Of a stretch of DNA of 64,000 nt, positions 8,738 to 16,903 are shown one piece after another. Position 1 is the first letter of the stretch. The number at the start of each line of letters is the position of its first letter. Origin of the DNA: Streptomyces capitiformicae (lineage in GTDB: Bacteria > Actinomycetota > Actinomycetes > Streptomycetales > Streptomycetaceae); contig NZ_CP022161.1 of the NCBI RefSeq assembly GCF_002214185.1, positions 8,873,486-8,937,485 on the forward strand, read 5' to 3'. The notes under the pieces are model-generated. The model was not told where the DNA came from. It searched no databases and was given only the letters and a program-made list of their open reading frames with translations. A program made the position numbers and the translations under genes.

Positions 8738-8785
8738 ATGGACCTCGTCCGCTATGCGGGGTGCGTGTGTCGTCCGTCCTGCTGA
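8738..8785 (+). CDS. Cys-rich leader peptide upstream of cysteine dioxygenase
   Basis: A 15-codon ORF, MDLVRYAGCVCRPSC, ending TGC TGA, with GGAGGG 5 nt before its ATG. Three of its last seven codons are cysteine, including the last sense codon. The next gene, 83 bp downstream, encodes a cysteine-catabolic enzyme. This fits a ribosome-mediated attenuator that senses Cys-tRNA, like the polycysteine leader ORFs described in mycobacteria. Stalling at the Cys codons would alter folding of the 8786-8868 segment, but I could not define alternative hairpins there by eye. Confidence 0.65.
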   Translation: MDLVRYAGCVCRPSC

Positions 8786-8868
8786 ATTCGCATTCTTCTC
8801 TTCCTCCGCGCGTGTGCTGCCCGTGAGCTGCCGCGCGCTTCACGCGAACGCACTTCAGGACGGTACCC

Positions 8869-9396
8869 ATGTCTGTCTCTCCCGCCTCCGCGCCGCCGGT
8901 CTCCACCCCCACGCAGGCCGAACTGCTCGACTTCGCGCGCCGGACCGCCGCCGACGCCGAGCTGATCGCCTCGTTGCCGCTCGACCCCGAGGGCCGCACC
9001 TGGGTGCGGCTCGACGGCCCCGGCGGCAGCGAGGCATGGCTCATCGGCTGGCCGCCCGGCACCGGGACCGGCTGGCACGACCACGCCGACTCGGTCGGCG
9101 CCTTCGTGACCGCCGCGGGCCGACTCAAGGAGAACTCCCTCGCCGCCCGGCTGCCCACCGACGGCTGGAAGACCCTGGAACTCACCGAAGACGTCGACCG
9201 CGAGCGGCAGTTGCCCGCCGGCAAGGGCCGTTCCTTCGGACGCCACCATGTGCACGAGGTCCTCAACGAGTCCACCGCGGAACACGCCATTTCCGTCCAC
9301 GCCTACTACCCGCCGCTGCCCCGCATCCGCCGCTACAGCCGTACGGGACAGGTGCTGCGCCTGGAGCAGGTCGAGCGGCCGGAGGACTGGCAGTGA
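8869..9396 (+). CDS. Cysteine dioxygenase (type I, cupin)
   Basis: 175-aa cupin that should oxidise L-cysteine to cysteine sulfinate with Fe(II). Cupin motif 1 is present as GTGTGWHDHADSVGAFVTAAG, giving the two metal histidines (HDH). The third is in the second motif, GRHHVHEVLNES. ISVHAYYPPLPRIRRY is the characteristic C-terminal strand with the active-site Tyr region. The start ATG 8869 is preceded by a weak AGGACGG. It is preceded by a Cys-rich leader ORF and is convergent with recX, whose stop is 17 bp away. In many streptomycetes a rhodanese gene follows; none is present here. Confidence 0.87.
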   Translation: MSVSPASAPPVSTPTQAELLDFARRTAADAELIASLPLDPEGRTWVRLDGPGGSEAWLIGWPPGTGTGWHDHADSVGAFVTAAGRLKENSLAARLPTDGWKTLELTEDVDRERQLPAGKGRSFGRHHVHEVLNESTAEHAISVHAYYPPLPRIRRYSRTGQVLRLEQVERPEDWQ

Positions 9397-9412
9397 GCGC
9401 GGAGTCCCTCCT

Positions 9413-10393
9413 TCAGTACCCCTCGTCCTCCAGCCCGTCCGTGTCCTCCCCCTCCTCCTCCAGTGCCTGTCGGACCACGCGAAGGGCCATGCCCTCGGGA
9501 TAGCCCTTGCGGGCGAGCATGCCCGCGAGGCGGCGGAGGCGTTTGTCCCGGTCGAGGCCTCGGGTGGAGCGCAGCTTGCGGGCGACGAGTTCGCGTGCGG
9601 TGGCCTCCTCCTTCTCGGAGTCGAGCTGGGCGACGGCCTCGTCGATCAGCGCCGAGTCGACGCCCTTGGTGCGCAACTCCCGGGCGAGGGCTCGCCGGGC
9701 CAGGCCCCGCCCATGGTGACGGGACTCCACCCAGGCATCCGCGAACGCGCTGTCGTTGATGAGGCCGACCTCCTCGAACCGCGACAGCACCTCGTCCGCC
9801 ACCTCGTCGGGGATCTCTCTTTTGTGCAGGGCGTCGGCAAGTTGCTTCCGAGTGCGTGGGGTCCCGGTGAGCAGGCGCAGGCAGATCGCGCGCGCCCGCT
9901 CAGCTGGGTCCCCTGAGGACTCCGCTCTCTCGGCCCTCGACGAGAGAGACGAGCCCTCGTTCTGAGTTCCCCCGTCCTCCGGGCGGTCGGCCGACTCCCC
10001 GCCGCCGCGCCGACGACCACCACGGCCGCGCCTGCCACGCTCGTCGCCGCCCGCACCTCGCCCGCCACCGCCGCCGCGCCGACGAGCACCGCCGGGCGAG
10101 CCCCCACCGGCGCGCGCACCATCGGTCGGTCGGCCGACGTCACCGCCGTACGACTCGCTGCCGTACGACTCGCCCTCGAACGGCTCGCTGCCGTACGACT
10201 CGCCCTCGAACGGTTCACCGCCGTGCAGGTCGGCGTCATGCGGTTCGCCGTCGTAGGGCTCGGGCGTGCCGTACGACGCCCCGTCGTCGTACGGTCCGAA
10301 CCCGTCTGCGGCGGCTCCCCCGGTGCCCCGGCGCCCCTGGCTTTCAGGGGCACTGGGGTATGCGTACTCGCCCCAGTCCGTTCTGCGTGTCAC
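9413..10393 (-). CDS. recX: RecX, regulator of RecA, with long disordered N-terminus
   Basis: 326 aa, about twice the usual RecX length. The RecX core is the C-terminal ~165 residues: RARAICLRLLTGTPRTRKQL, then LINDSAFADAWVESR, GLARRALARELRTKGV and the final three-helix repeat (RKLRSTRGLDRDKRLRRLAG). The first ~160 residues are low complexity: acidic Gly/Tyr/Ser repeats (SEPFEGESYG twice) followed by a Gly/Arg-rich stretch (RRRGGGGGRGAGG) resembling an RGG nucleic-acid-binding tail. RecX binds RecA filaments and limits strand exchange. GTG 10393 starts 3 nt after the recA stop, so the two form one operon. Confidence 0.92.
   Translation of the reverse strand: MTRRTDWGEYAYPSAPESQGRRGTGGAAADGFGPYDDGASYGTPEPYDGEPHDADLHGGEPFEGESYGSEPFEGESYGSESYGGDVGRPTDGARAGGGSPGGARRRGGGGGRGAGGDERGRRGRGGRRRGGGESADRPEDGGTQNEGSSLSSRAERAESSGDPAERARAICLRLLTGTPRTRKQLADALHKREIPDEVADEVLSRFEEVGLINDSAFADAWVESRHHGRGLARRALARELRTKGVDSALIDEAVAQLDSEKEEATARELVARKLRSTRGLDRDKRLRRLAGMLARKGYPEGMALRVVRQALEEEGEDTDGLEDEGY
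10154..10213 (-). repeat. Two 30-bp tandem repeats in recX
   Basis: Two identical 30-bp units (10154-10183 and 10184-10213), each encoding the decapeptide SEPFEGESYG in phase. Shorter related units (GSESYGG, DLHGGEPFEG) flank them. Confidence 0.8.
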
Positions 10394-10396
10394 GGA

Positions 10397-11524
10397 CTAG
10401 CTCTTCGCCGTCGCGGCCTTGGTCTTGGGGGCCTTGGCGGCGGAGGCGGGCACCGCCTTCGCGGCGTCGTCGGCGGGTGCGGCCGAGACCCCGGCGTCTG
10501 TGCCCGGCTCGGCGGCGGGTTCCTCCGGCCGCACTCCGACGCCCAGCTTCTCCTTGATCTTCTTCTCGATCTCGTTGGCCAGGTCGGGGTTGTCCTTGAG
10601 GAAGTTGCGGGCGTTCTCCTTGCCCTGGCCGAGCTGGTCGCCCTCGTACGTGTACCAGGCGCCGGCCTTGCGGACGAAGCCGTGCTCCACGCCCATGTCG
10701 ATCAGGCCGCCCTCGCGGCTGATGCCCTGGCCATAGAGGATGTCGAACTCGGCCTGCTTGAAGGGCGGCGCGACCTTGTTCTTGACGACCTTGCAGCGGG
10801 TGCGGTTACCGACCGCCTCCGTGCCGTCCTTCAGCGTCTCGATGCGGCGGATGTCGATACGCACCGAGGCGTAGAACTTCAGCGCGCGGCCACCGGTCGT
10901 GGTCTCCGGCGACCCGAACATGACTCCGATTTTCTCGCGGAGCTGGTTGATGAAGATGGCGGTGGTCTTGGACTGGTTGAGCGCGCTGGTGATCTTCCGC
11001 AGGGCCTGGCTCATCAGTCGGGCCTGCAGACCCACGTGGCTGTCGCCCATCTCGCCCTCGATCTCCGCGCGAGGGACGAGCGCGGCGACGGAGTCGATGA
11101 CGATGAGGTCGAGGGCGCCGGAGCGGACCAGCATGTCCACGATCTCCAGGGCCTGCTCGCCGTTGTCCGGCTGGGAGAGGATCAGGTTGTCGATGTCGAC
11201 GCCGAGCTTCTTGGCGTACTCGGGGTCGAGGGCGTGCTCCGCGTCCACGAACGCGACCTGGCCGCCGGCCTTCTGCGCGTTGGCCACGGCGTGCAGGGTC
11301 AGGGTCGTCTTACCGGAGGACTCGGGGCCGTAGATCTCCACCACTCGGCCGCGCGGCAGGCCGCCGACACCGAGCGCCACGTCGAGCGCGGTCGACCCGG
11401 TCGGGATGACCTCGATGGGCTCCTTCGACCGCTCGCCCATGCGCATGACAGCGCCCTTGCCGAATTGTCGTTCAATCTGTGCGAGCGCGGCGTCGAGCGC
11501 CTTCTCGCGGTCGGTTCCTGCCAT
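10397..11524 (-). CDS. recA: RecA recombinase
   Basis: 375 aa, the usual Streptomyces length. The ATG at 11524 ([20 protein letters not shown]) is used; the open frame upstream is non-coding promoter DNA. Walker A is GPESSGKTT at about 66-74, Walker B is [10 protein letters not shown], and the L2 loop region is [19 protein letters not shown]. The C-terminus is acidic and then Ala/Lys/Pro-rich. RecA performs homologous recombination and triggers LexA self-cleavage. It is the first gene of recA-recX and has a LexA box in its promoter. Confidence 0.98.
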   Translation of the reverse strand: MAGTDREKALDAALAQIERQFGKGAVMRMGERSKEPIEVIPTGSTALDVALGVGGLPRGRVVEIYGPESSGKTTLTLHAVANAQKAGGQVAFVDAEHALDPEYAKKLGVDIDNLILSQPDNGEQALEIVDMLVRSGALDLIVIDSVAALVPRAEIEGEMGDSHVGLQARLMSQALRKITSALNQSKTTAIFINQLREKIGVMFGSPETTTGGRALKFYASVRIDIRRIETLKDGTEAVGNRTRCKVVKNKVAPPFKQAEFDILYGQGISREGGLIDMGVEHGFVRKAGAWYTYEGDQLGQGKENARNFLKDNPDLANEIEKKIKEKLGVGVRPEEPAAEPGTDAGVSAAPADDAAKAVPASAAKAPKTKAATAKS

Positions 11525-11683
11525 GGGTTCCACCCGGTTTGCTTGAGTCGATCGCTTCACGTGAAAGACGCTAACGCCTGCCACTGACAATGGGCCCCGA
11601 CGCCCGCCCTGCCTGTGGATAACTCGGGCACTTCTCCACGAAAACCCTCTCGAATCGCCCGCCTCAGGCCTCGCCGGACCTCC

Positions 11684-11713
11684 ATAAGAACGGATGTTCG
11701 ATTTTAGTGTCAA
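11684..11713 (-). promoter_or_regulatory. recA promoter with LexA (SOS) box
   Basis: Reading leftwards: TTGACA (11713-11708), an 18-nt spacer and TCTTAT (11689-11684). A perfect actinobacterial LexA core, GAAC-N4-GTTC (GAACGGATGTTC on the plus strand at 11688-11699, palindromic), lies between the hexamers and overlaps the -10. LexA bound here would block RNA polymerase, the standard SOS arrangement. Confidence 0.82.
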
Positions 11714-11842
11714 GCGCACCACGTGACCGCCAGGAAAGTCCCGGGAGCACTGTCTACGCGTGCCGGATGACGTCGTAGATCGTCTGGCCGTCGCCACCGT
11801 TTGCTCAGCTTTCGGTGGTGCAGGGCTACGGCGACAGCCGCC

Positions 11843-13273
11843 TTACGAGGCGCCCCGGCGCCCGGCACTGTCGTCGGGCTCTACGCCGTCCTCGGCCCCT
11901 GTGTCCCGTCGCCCGGTGTCGCCGTCGCCGTCCTGCTGTGCGTCGGGGGAGTCGTCCGCCGGCTGCTTCGGGCCCCACTTGTCGCCCAGCCGCTTGCGCA
12001 CGCGTGTGAGGACGTCTCCGTCGGCCCGGCCTTCCTCACCCGGCCCGTGCGACCGGCTCCGCAGGCGCGCGAGGATGTTGATCGAGCCACGCCTGCGGTG
12101 TCCGTGCACCCGGGGGTCGTCCGTGACGTCGTACCGCTTCACATAGGCCCCGAGGAACGCCTGGAGGGTGGCGATGGCGGGGATGGCTATGAGCGCGCCG
12201 ACGGCACCGAGGAGCGCGGTGCCCGCGACGACCGATCCGAAGGCGACCGCCGGGTGGATGTCCACGGTCTTCGCGGTCAGTTTGGGCTGCAGCACATAGT
12301 TCTCGAACTGCTGGTAGATGACGACGAAGCCGAGCACCCACAGCGCGTACCAGGGGTCGACCGTGAAGGCGATCAGCATCGGCAGGGCGCCCGCGAGGTA
12401 GGTGCCGATGGTGGGGATGAACTGCGATACCAGACCGACCCAGACGGCGAGCGCGGGCGCGTAGGGCACGTTGAGGTACTGCAGCAGGATGTAGTGCGCC
12501 ATGCCGGAGATCAGCGCCATCAGACCGCGTGAGTACAGATAACCACCGGTCTTGTCGACGGCGATCTCCCACGCGCGCAGCACCTCCGCCTGTTTGGCGG
12601 GCGGCAGTACGGAGCACAGCGCGCGTCTCAGTCGCGGGCCGTCGGCGGCGAAGTAGAACGAGAACAGCGCGATCGTCAGCAGTTGGAAGAGACCGCCCAG
12701 CACCTGTGTGGAGATGTCCAGCACCCCGGTTGCGCTGTTCTGCACGTATCTCTGCAGGAAGTCGGAGCGGAGCAGCCCCTCCTGGATGTCGACGCGCTTC
12801 AGCTCGGTGTGGAAGGTGATGTTGATCCAGCTGATGACGGAGTCGAGGTACGCCGGGAAGCCCTCGACCATCTTGATGATCTGTCCGGCGAGTATCGAGC
12901 CGAGCAGCGTGACGAAGCCGGCGGCCGTGATCAGGGTGATCAGGAAGACGAGGAAGGTGGCGAAGCCCCTGCGCAGGCCCTTGGAGGCCATCCAGCTCAC
13001 CGCGGGCTCGATCGCGAGCGCCAGGAAGAACGCGATGAGGATGTTGATCAGCAGCCCGATGAGCTGGTGGAACGCCCAGCTGCCCAACTGGAAGACGGCG
13101 ACGAGCGAGAGCGCCAGCACCATGGCGCGCGGCAGCCAGCGCGGCATACGTGCGCTCGGCGCGGCACCGGGACCGGCCGAGGACCGGGTGGGCGGCGTCG
13201 TACCGAACGGGGATGCCTCGTGCTCGACCTGCGAGGTCTCGTCTGTGGGGGCCACGCACCAAGTCTGGCCCAC
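11843..13273 (-). CDS. AI-2E family transporter (UPF0118/PerM type)
   Basis: 476-aa polytopic membrane protein. Helices are grouped as in the AI-2E exporter family: LIGLLINILIAFFLALAIEP near the N-terminus, a central soluble stretch (residues about 140-220), then LTIALFSFYFAADGPRLRRA and FIPTIGTYLAGALPMLIAF, with the family's QQFENYVLQPKLTAKTVDIHP motif. The C-terminal ~70 residues are charged and probably disordered. The start is uncertain: GTG 13273 (used) or GTG 13255 (VAPTDETSQ). The substrate is unknown; members have been linked to autoinducer-2, folate-like compounds and Na+/H+ exchange. Confidence 0.85.
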   Translation of the reverse strand: MGQTWCVAPTDETSQVEHEASPFGTTPPTRSSAGPGAAPSARMPRWLPRAMVLALSLVAVFQLGSWAFHQLIGLLINILIAFFLALAIEPAVSWMASKGLRRGFATFLVFLITLITAAGFVTLLGSILAGQIIKMVEGFPAYLDSVISWINITFHTELKRVDIQEGLLRSDFLQRYVQNSATGVLDISTQVLGGLFQLLTIALFSFYFAADGPRLRRALCSVLPPAKQAEVLRAWEIAVDKTGGYLYSRGLMALISGMAHYILLQYLNVPYAPALAVWVGLVSQFIPTIGTYLAGALPMLIAFTVDPWYALWVLGFVVIYQQFENYVLQPKLTAKTVDIHPAVAFGSVVAGTALLGAVGALIAIPAIATLQAFLGAYVKRYDVTDDPRVHGHRRRGSINILARLRSRSHGPGEEGRADGDVLTRVRKRLGDKWGPKQPADDSPDAQQDGDGDTGRRDTGAEDGVEPDDSAGRRGAS

Positions 13274-13301
13274 TCCACCGACAATCAGACCCCGCCCCCG
13301 G

Positions 13302-13368
13302 ATCTTCTCGCCCGGTGACCGGCGACAGGCTCCGAAATCTTCTCGCCCGGTGACCGGCGACAGGCTCC
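13302..13368. repeat. Two 35-bp-period direct repeats with a palindromic core
   Basis: A 32-bp sequence beginning ATCTTCTCGCCCGGTGACCG occurs at 13302-13333 and again, identical, at 13337-13368, separated by GAA. Each copy contains the quasi-palindrome TCGCCCGGTGACCGGCGA, which has CGGT-G-ACCG at its centre. It lies upstream of the AI-2E transporter gene, whose start is within 30-50 bp, so it may be a double operator. Confidence 0.75.
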
Positions 13369-13383
13369 AAAGCCCGCGGCCTT

Positions 13384-13578
13384 TCAGCGGTTTTCAGCCG
13401 GAACGCCCATGGTCGTGCACACCACGCGCCACACGTCCTTGGCCTCCCAGCCGGCGTCCAGCGCCTCGTGCACCGTGCGCCCGCCGAGTTCGGACATCAC
13501 ATGATCGCGCGCAAAGGTTTCGGCGTATCCCTCACCGAAGTGATCCGCCATCCGCTGCCAGAAGACCGTCAACCGCAT
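13384..13578 (-). CDS. DUF3046 protein
   Basis: 64-aa soluble protein, MRLTVFWQRMADHFGEGYAE..., with the actinobacterial DUF3046 pattern (RLTVFW, FGxxYAxxxxRDHVLxxLGGRT, GxxxKxVWRxVC). The start ATG 13578 gives the full family length; longer upstream frames are not conserved. Members are regularly found next to recA in actinobacteria. The function is unknown. Confidence 0.88.
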   Translation of the reverse strand: MRLTVFWQRMADHFGEGYAETFARDHVMSELGGRTVHEALDAGWEAKDVWRVVCTTMGVPAENR

Positions 13579-13657
13579 GACTCCAGTATCCCGCCCCAGG
13601 GGGTGGGCCTGGCCGGGACGGCCTGCCGAGACCGCTTTCCGTCCTACGGTCTGACCC

Positions 13658-14647
13658 ATGGCCGAAACTGGAGCATCCCCACTCCCCCCGACGCCCCCGG
13701 CGCACACCCCGCTGGGCCGCGCCGAGCAGTTCGTCTGGCTGACCGCACGTGTACTGGAGCAGCGCCGCTTCGTGTACCACTTCCTCGACGGGACCGATGG
13801 GACCGATGGGACCGATGGGACCGACGGGACCGACGGGAGCGCCGATGCGGTGGAGACCGCGCTGGCCGCCTATCGGAACGCCGACGAGGGGTACGGCCAC
13901 GCGCTCGAGCCCGATCTGCGCGGGCCCGTGAGCCAGCCGCTGCACACCGGACACGCGCTGCGGGTCCTGGACTCGATCGGGCGTTGCGGCGGGCAGCGGG
14001 TGGAGCGTGTGTGCCGCTATCTGACCACGGTGTCGACTCCGGACGGCGCTCTTCCCGCGGTGCATCCCAGTCAGCGGGGTTATCCGGCGGCCCCTTCCGT
14101 GCCGATCGTCGACGACCCGCCCAGTGATCTGCTGGCCACCGGGCCCGTGGTGGGTCTGCTCCACCGCAACCAGGTGTGGCACGCGTGGCTGTTCCGGGCC
14201 ACCGACTTCTGCTGGCAGACGATCGAGTCCATGGAGAAGTCGCACCCCTACGAGGTCCAGGCCGCCGTGACGTTCCTGGACTCCGTGCCCGATCGCCCGC
14301 GCGCGCAGGCCGCCGCCGACCGGCTGGGCCGCCTGGTGCGTGAACACCGGCTCGCCGCGCTGGACCCGGAGCGGCTGGAGGAGTACCCGGTCCCGGCCGG
14401 TTACGCCCCGGGCGAGCACCACTTCCCGCACGACTTCGCGCGTACCCCGGAGTCGCTCTCGCGCGCATGGTTCACCGACGAAGAGATGTCGCGCTCACTC
14501 GACTTCCTGGAGAGCGACCAGCAGGAGGACGGCGGCTGGCCGATCCGCTGGCGCCAGTGGGCGCCGGGGACCGCCCTGGAGAGCCGTCCGATCGTGACGA
14601 TCGAGGCGCTGCGTACGTTGCGGGCGTACGGTCGGTCGATCGGCTGA
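13658..14647 (+). CDS. Prenyltransferase/squalene-cyclase-repeat-like protein
   Basis: 329-aa soluble protein related to the alpha/alpha-toroid fold of prenyltransferase beta subunits and terpene cyclases. Visible features are repeated helix pairs with QPLHTGHALRVLDSIGRC, the repeat-type segment FLESDQQEDGGWPIRWRQW and a C-terminal TIEALRTLRAYG. The QxxDGGW pattern is the QW-like repeat hallmark. No DxDD cyclase motif or zinc ligand set is evident, so enzyme activity is unproven. An in-frame GTD repeat lies at residues about 45-60. It is transcribed away from DUF3046. Confidence 0.7.
   Translation: MAETGASPLPPTPPAHTPLGRAEQFVWLTARVLEQRRFVYHFLDGTDGTDGTDGTDGTDGSADAVETALAAYRNADEGYGHALEPDLRGPVSQPLHTGHALRVLDSIGRCGGQRVERVCRYLTTVSTPDGALPAVHPSQRGYPAAPSVPIVDDPPSDLLATGPVVGLLHRNQVWHAWLFRATDFCWQTIESMEKSHPYEVQAAVTFLDSVPDRPRAQAAADRLGRLVREHRLAALDPERLEEYPVPAGYAPGEHHFPHDFARTPESLSRAWFTDEEMSRSLDFLESDQQEDGGWPIRWRQWAPGTALESRPIVTIEALRTLRAYGRSIG
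13790..13834 (+). repeat. 9-bp in-frame tandem repeat (five copies)
   Basis: Five 9-bp units GGGACCGAT/C encode (GTD)n inside the prenyltransferase-like gene. Being a multiple of three, copy change would alter only loop length. Confidence 0.9.
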
Positions 14648-14738
14648 GGAGAGCCCGGGCGGGGCCGGGTGGGGCTGCGCAAGGCGGGCACGCGTGCGTG
14701 CGGTACGAACGCGGGTACACGCGCGCGTGCCGGCGGCG

Positions 14739-15047
14739 TCAGCCCGTCATCGCCCGCACCCCCGCCGTGACGACCACCGCCGCGGCCACGACGAGCAGGA
14801 AAGGGGCGCGCAGGAGCAGGGCTACGGCGGCTGCGGCGAGCCCTGCGGCCCTCGCGTCCAGTACGAGGAGGCGGCCGTCGGCGAAGGTCTGCTGCGCCGT
14901 GAGGGCGGCGAGGAGGGCCACGGGGAGCAAGGCGGCGAGGCGCTGCACGAGCGGCCGTTCCAGTACGCCCTCGGGGACCAGCAGGCCGATGAGCTTGACG
15001 GCGTAGCAGCCGATGGCGGTCACAGCGATCGCGATCCAGACATTCAT
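14739..15047 (-). CDS. azlD: AzlD-type branched-chain amino acid exporter subunit
   Basis: 102-aa membrane protein with three to four helices (MNVWIAIAVTAIGCYAVKLI, LLPVALLAALTAQQTF and a C-terminal hydrophobic run). Size and pattern are those of AzlD. Its ATG overlaps the azlC stop by 4 nt. AzlC and AzlD together export branched-chain amino acids or analogues such as azaleucine. Confidence 0.88.
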   Translation of the reverse strand: MNVWIAIAVTAIGCYAVKLIGLLVPEGVLERPLVQRLAALLPVALLAALTAQQTFADGRLLVLDARAAGLAAAAVALLLRAPFLLVVAAAVVVTAGVRAMTG

Positions 15048-15865
15048 CCGGCCGCCTCCTGTTCGCGGTCCTGTCGGTCGTCCTGTCGGTCGTCCTGTCG
15101 GTCGTCCTGTCGGTCGTTCCGTCGGCCGCTCTGCCGGTCGTTCCGTCGCTCGTCGGTCTTCCGGCGGCCTTCCGCCCAGAGGACGACCGGGGCGGCCGCC
15201 GCGGCCACCAGGACCGGAACCCCGGCGGGCAGCACGGGCAGCAGAGCAAGCCCGAGGACGACGGCGACGCCCGCCACGGCCCGTTCCCTGGTCGTTTGCA
15301 GCATCGGCGCGAGGAGCGCCAGGAAGACGGCGGGCCCGGCCGCGTCGAGCCCCCAGGCGTCGATGTCACCGATGGCCTCGGCGCCGAGCGCGCCGAGGAG
15401 CGTGGTGAGGTTCCACAGCACGTAGAGGGTGAGCCCGGTGACGGTGAAACCGATACGGGCGGCACGGCGGGTGGGCTGGGCGAGGGCGACGACCGTGGTC
15501 TCGTCGATGACCCACTGCGCGGCGAACGGCCGTACCGCGCGCGGGAGGGCCAGCACCTGCGAAAGCCGCAGCCCGTAGAACGCGTTGCGCACGCCGAGGA
15601 AGAAGGCCCCGGCGGCCGCCGTGAACGGGTTGCCGCCGGCCGCGAGCGCGCCCACCAGGGCGAACTGGGAAGCTCCGGTGAACACCAGGAGGCTCAGCAC
15701 GCAGGTCTGGGACAGGCTGAGCCCGCTGCCGGCCGAGGTCACCCCGAAGGCGAACCCGGACAGTCCTACGGCGACCCCGACTCCCAGGGCGTCCCGGACG
15801 ACGGCTCGGTCGGGCTTGGCTCCGTCCGCGTGGTGCATGTCTGCGAGAGCTGTCTGTTCTGCCAC
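15044..15865 (-). CDS. azlC: AzlC-type branched-chain amino acid exporter
   Basis: 273 aa from GTG 15865 (VAEQTALADMHHADG); ATG 15838 is an alternative but has no ribosome site. The family core includes GLSGFAFGVTSAGSGLSL, LLVFTGASQFALVGALAAGG, AFFLGVRNAFYGLRLS and the conserved FAAQWVIDETTVVAL. A hydrophilic C-terminal tail (GRRKTDERRNDRQ, then DDRQ repeats) is unusual and comes from a 12-bp tandem repeat. It is translationally coupled to azlD and lies head-to-tail after an AraC-type regulator gene, which probably controls it. Confidence 0.9.
   Translation of the reverse strand: MAEQTALADMHHADGAKPDRAVVRDALGVGVAVGLSGFAFGVTSAGSGLSLSQTCVLSLLVFTGASQFALVGALAAGGNPFTAAAGAFFLGVRNAFYGLRLSQVLALPRAVRPFAAQWVIDETTVVALAQPTRRAARIGFTVTGLTLYVLWNLTTLLGALGAEAIGDIDAWGLDAAGPAVFLALLAPMLQTTRERAVAGVAVVLGLALLPVLPAGVPVLVAAAAAPVVLWAEGRRKTDERRNDRQSGRRNDRQDDRQDDRQDDRQDREQEAAG
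15070..15117 (-). repeat. 12-bp tandem repeat (four copies) in the azlC tail
   Basis: Four exact copies of CCTGTCGGTCGT (plus strand) encode repeated DDRQ in the cytoplasmic tail of AzlC. Related imperfect units continue to about 15150. Confidence 0.9.
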
Positions 15866-15941
15866 GCCTCGGACGGTAGGAACAGCCGCCCTTGTGGGTC
15901 TTGTACGTTCCTGCACTCGCGCACGTCGTCGTGGGGCTCGC

Positions 15942-16778
15942 TCACGCCGTTGTGGCCGCCCTGCGTTCCCGCTGGTACGCACCCGGGGGCACGCCCACAA
16001 TCCGGCTGAAGTGGCGATTGAGGTGGGGCTGGTCCGTGAAGCCGACGGCGACGGCGGCCTCCGCGGGAGCCGTGCCCGCGTCGAGCAGGCTCCGGGCCCT
16101 GCGGACGCGGGCGTCCGTCAGCCAGGTGTGCGGTGGCATGCCGTAGGCGGTGCGGAAGGCCCGCAGCAGCGCGAAGGGGCTGGTCCCGAGGTCGGCGGCG
16201 AGCCGCTCCAGCGTCGGTGGGTCGGCCATCCGGTCCTCCAGCACGGCACGCGCGCGTGCCGCGAAGCGGGTGCCGGCCGTGCGGACGGCGCGCTGGGGAA
16301 GCGGCCCGCCGTTGAGGCGCAGCAGCCGGGTCACGGCGACCCGCAGCAGGGTGTCCGCCGCGAGCGCGTTGCCCTCGTCCGCGGCCCGCAGCACCTGGTG
16401 GACGAGGCCGACGGCGTACGGATCGTCGAATACAGGGCTGGTGAAGCCGGGGGTACCGCGGATCGTGGTGGTCTCGGCGGCGATCTCGGCCACCACGTCC
16501 GGCGACGGATAGACCGCGCCGTACCGCCAGCCTTCCGGCACGCCCGCCCGGCCCGTGTGCGGGGTGTCGGGGTTGACCAGGGCCAGGGTGCCGGGACCCG
16601 CGTACTGGTCGGCTCCGCCGTGATGGAAGACCTCGACGCCGTCGGCTATGGCGGCGATCACGAAGTTCTCGTGGGTGTGCCGCACGAACTTCTTCTCGAC
16701 GTAGCGGGCCCGCAGCAGGTCGACACCGGGAAGTTCCGCATACCGCCAGTGCCGCGCCCGCTCCGCCGAACCTGCCAT
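15942..16778 (-). CDS. AraC-family transcriptional regulator
   Basis: 278 aa from ATG 16778 (MAGSAERARHWRYAELPGV). The N-terminal half is an AraC-type cupin sensor (RHTHENFVIAAIADGVEVFHHG, LALVNPDTPHTGRAG). The C-terminal half has both helix-turn-helix motifs (LERLAADLGTSPFALLRAF and AAVAVGFTDQPHLNRHFSR) with the family signature GVPPGAYQR. It is encoded about 76 bp upstream of azlC on the same strand and is its likely activator. The ligand is probably an amino acid, by inference. Confidence 0.9.
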   Translation of the reverse strand: MAGSAERARHWRYAELPGVDLLRARYVEKKFVRHTHENFVIAAIADGVEVFHHGGADQYAGPGTLALVNPDTPHTGRAGVPEGWRYGAVYPSPDVVAEIAAETTTIRGTPGFTSPVFDDPYAVGLVHQVLRAADEGNALAADTLLRVAVTRLLRLNGGPLPQRAVRTAGTRFAARARAVLEDRMADPPTLERLAADLGTSPFALLRAFRTAYGMPPHTWLTDARVRRARSLLDAGTAPAEAAVAVGFTDQPHLNRHFSRIVGVPPGAYQRERRAATTA

Positions 16779-16903
16779 GCCCCCATTCTGCGTCGTGAGC
16801 CGCGCAGCGGGGCCCGGAGTGCGCACCAGCGCTCCTCCCGTTCGTGGCGGAGCCGTTTCCGCAGGTCCGGACCGTTGTCAGTGGGCGGGTGCAGGATGGG
16901 GGC

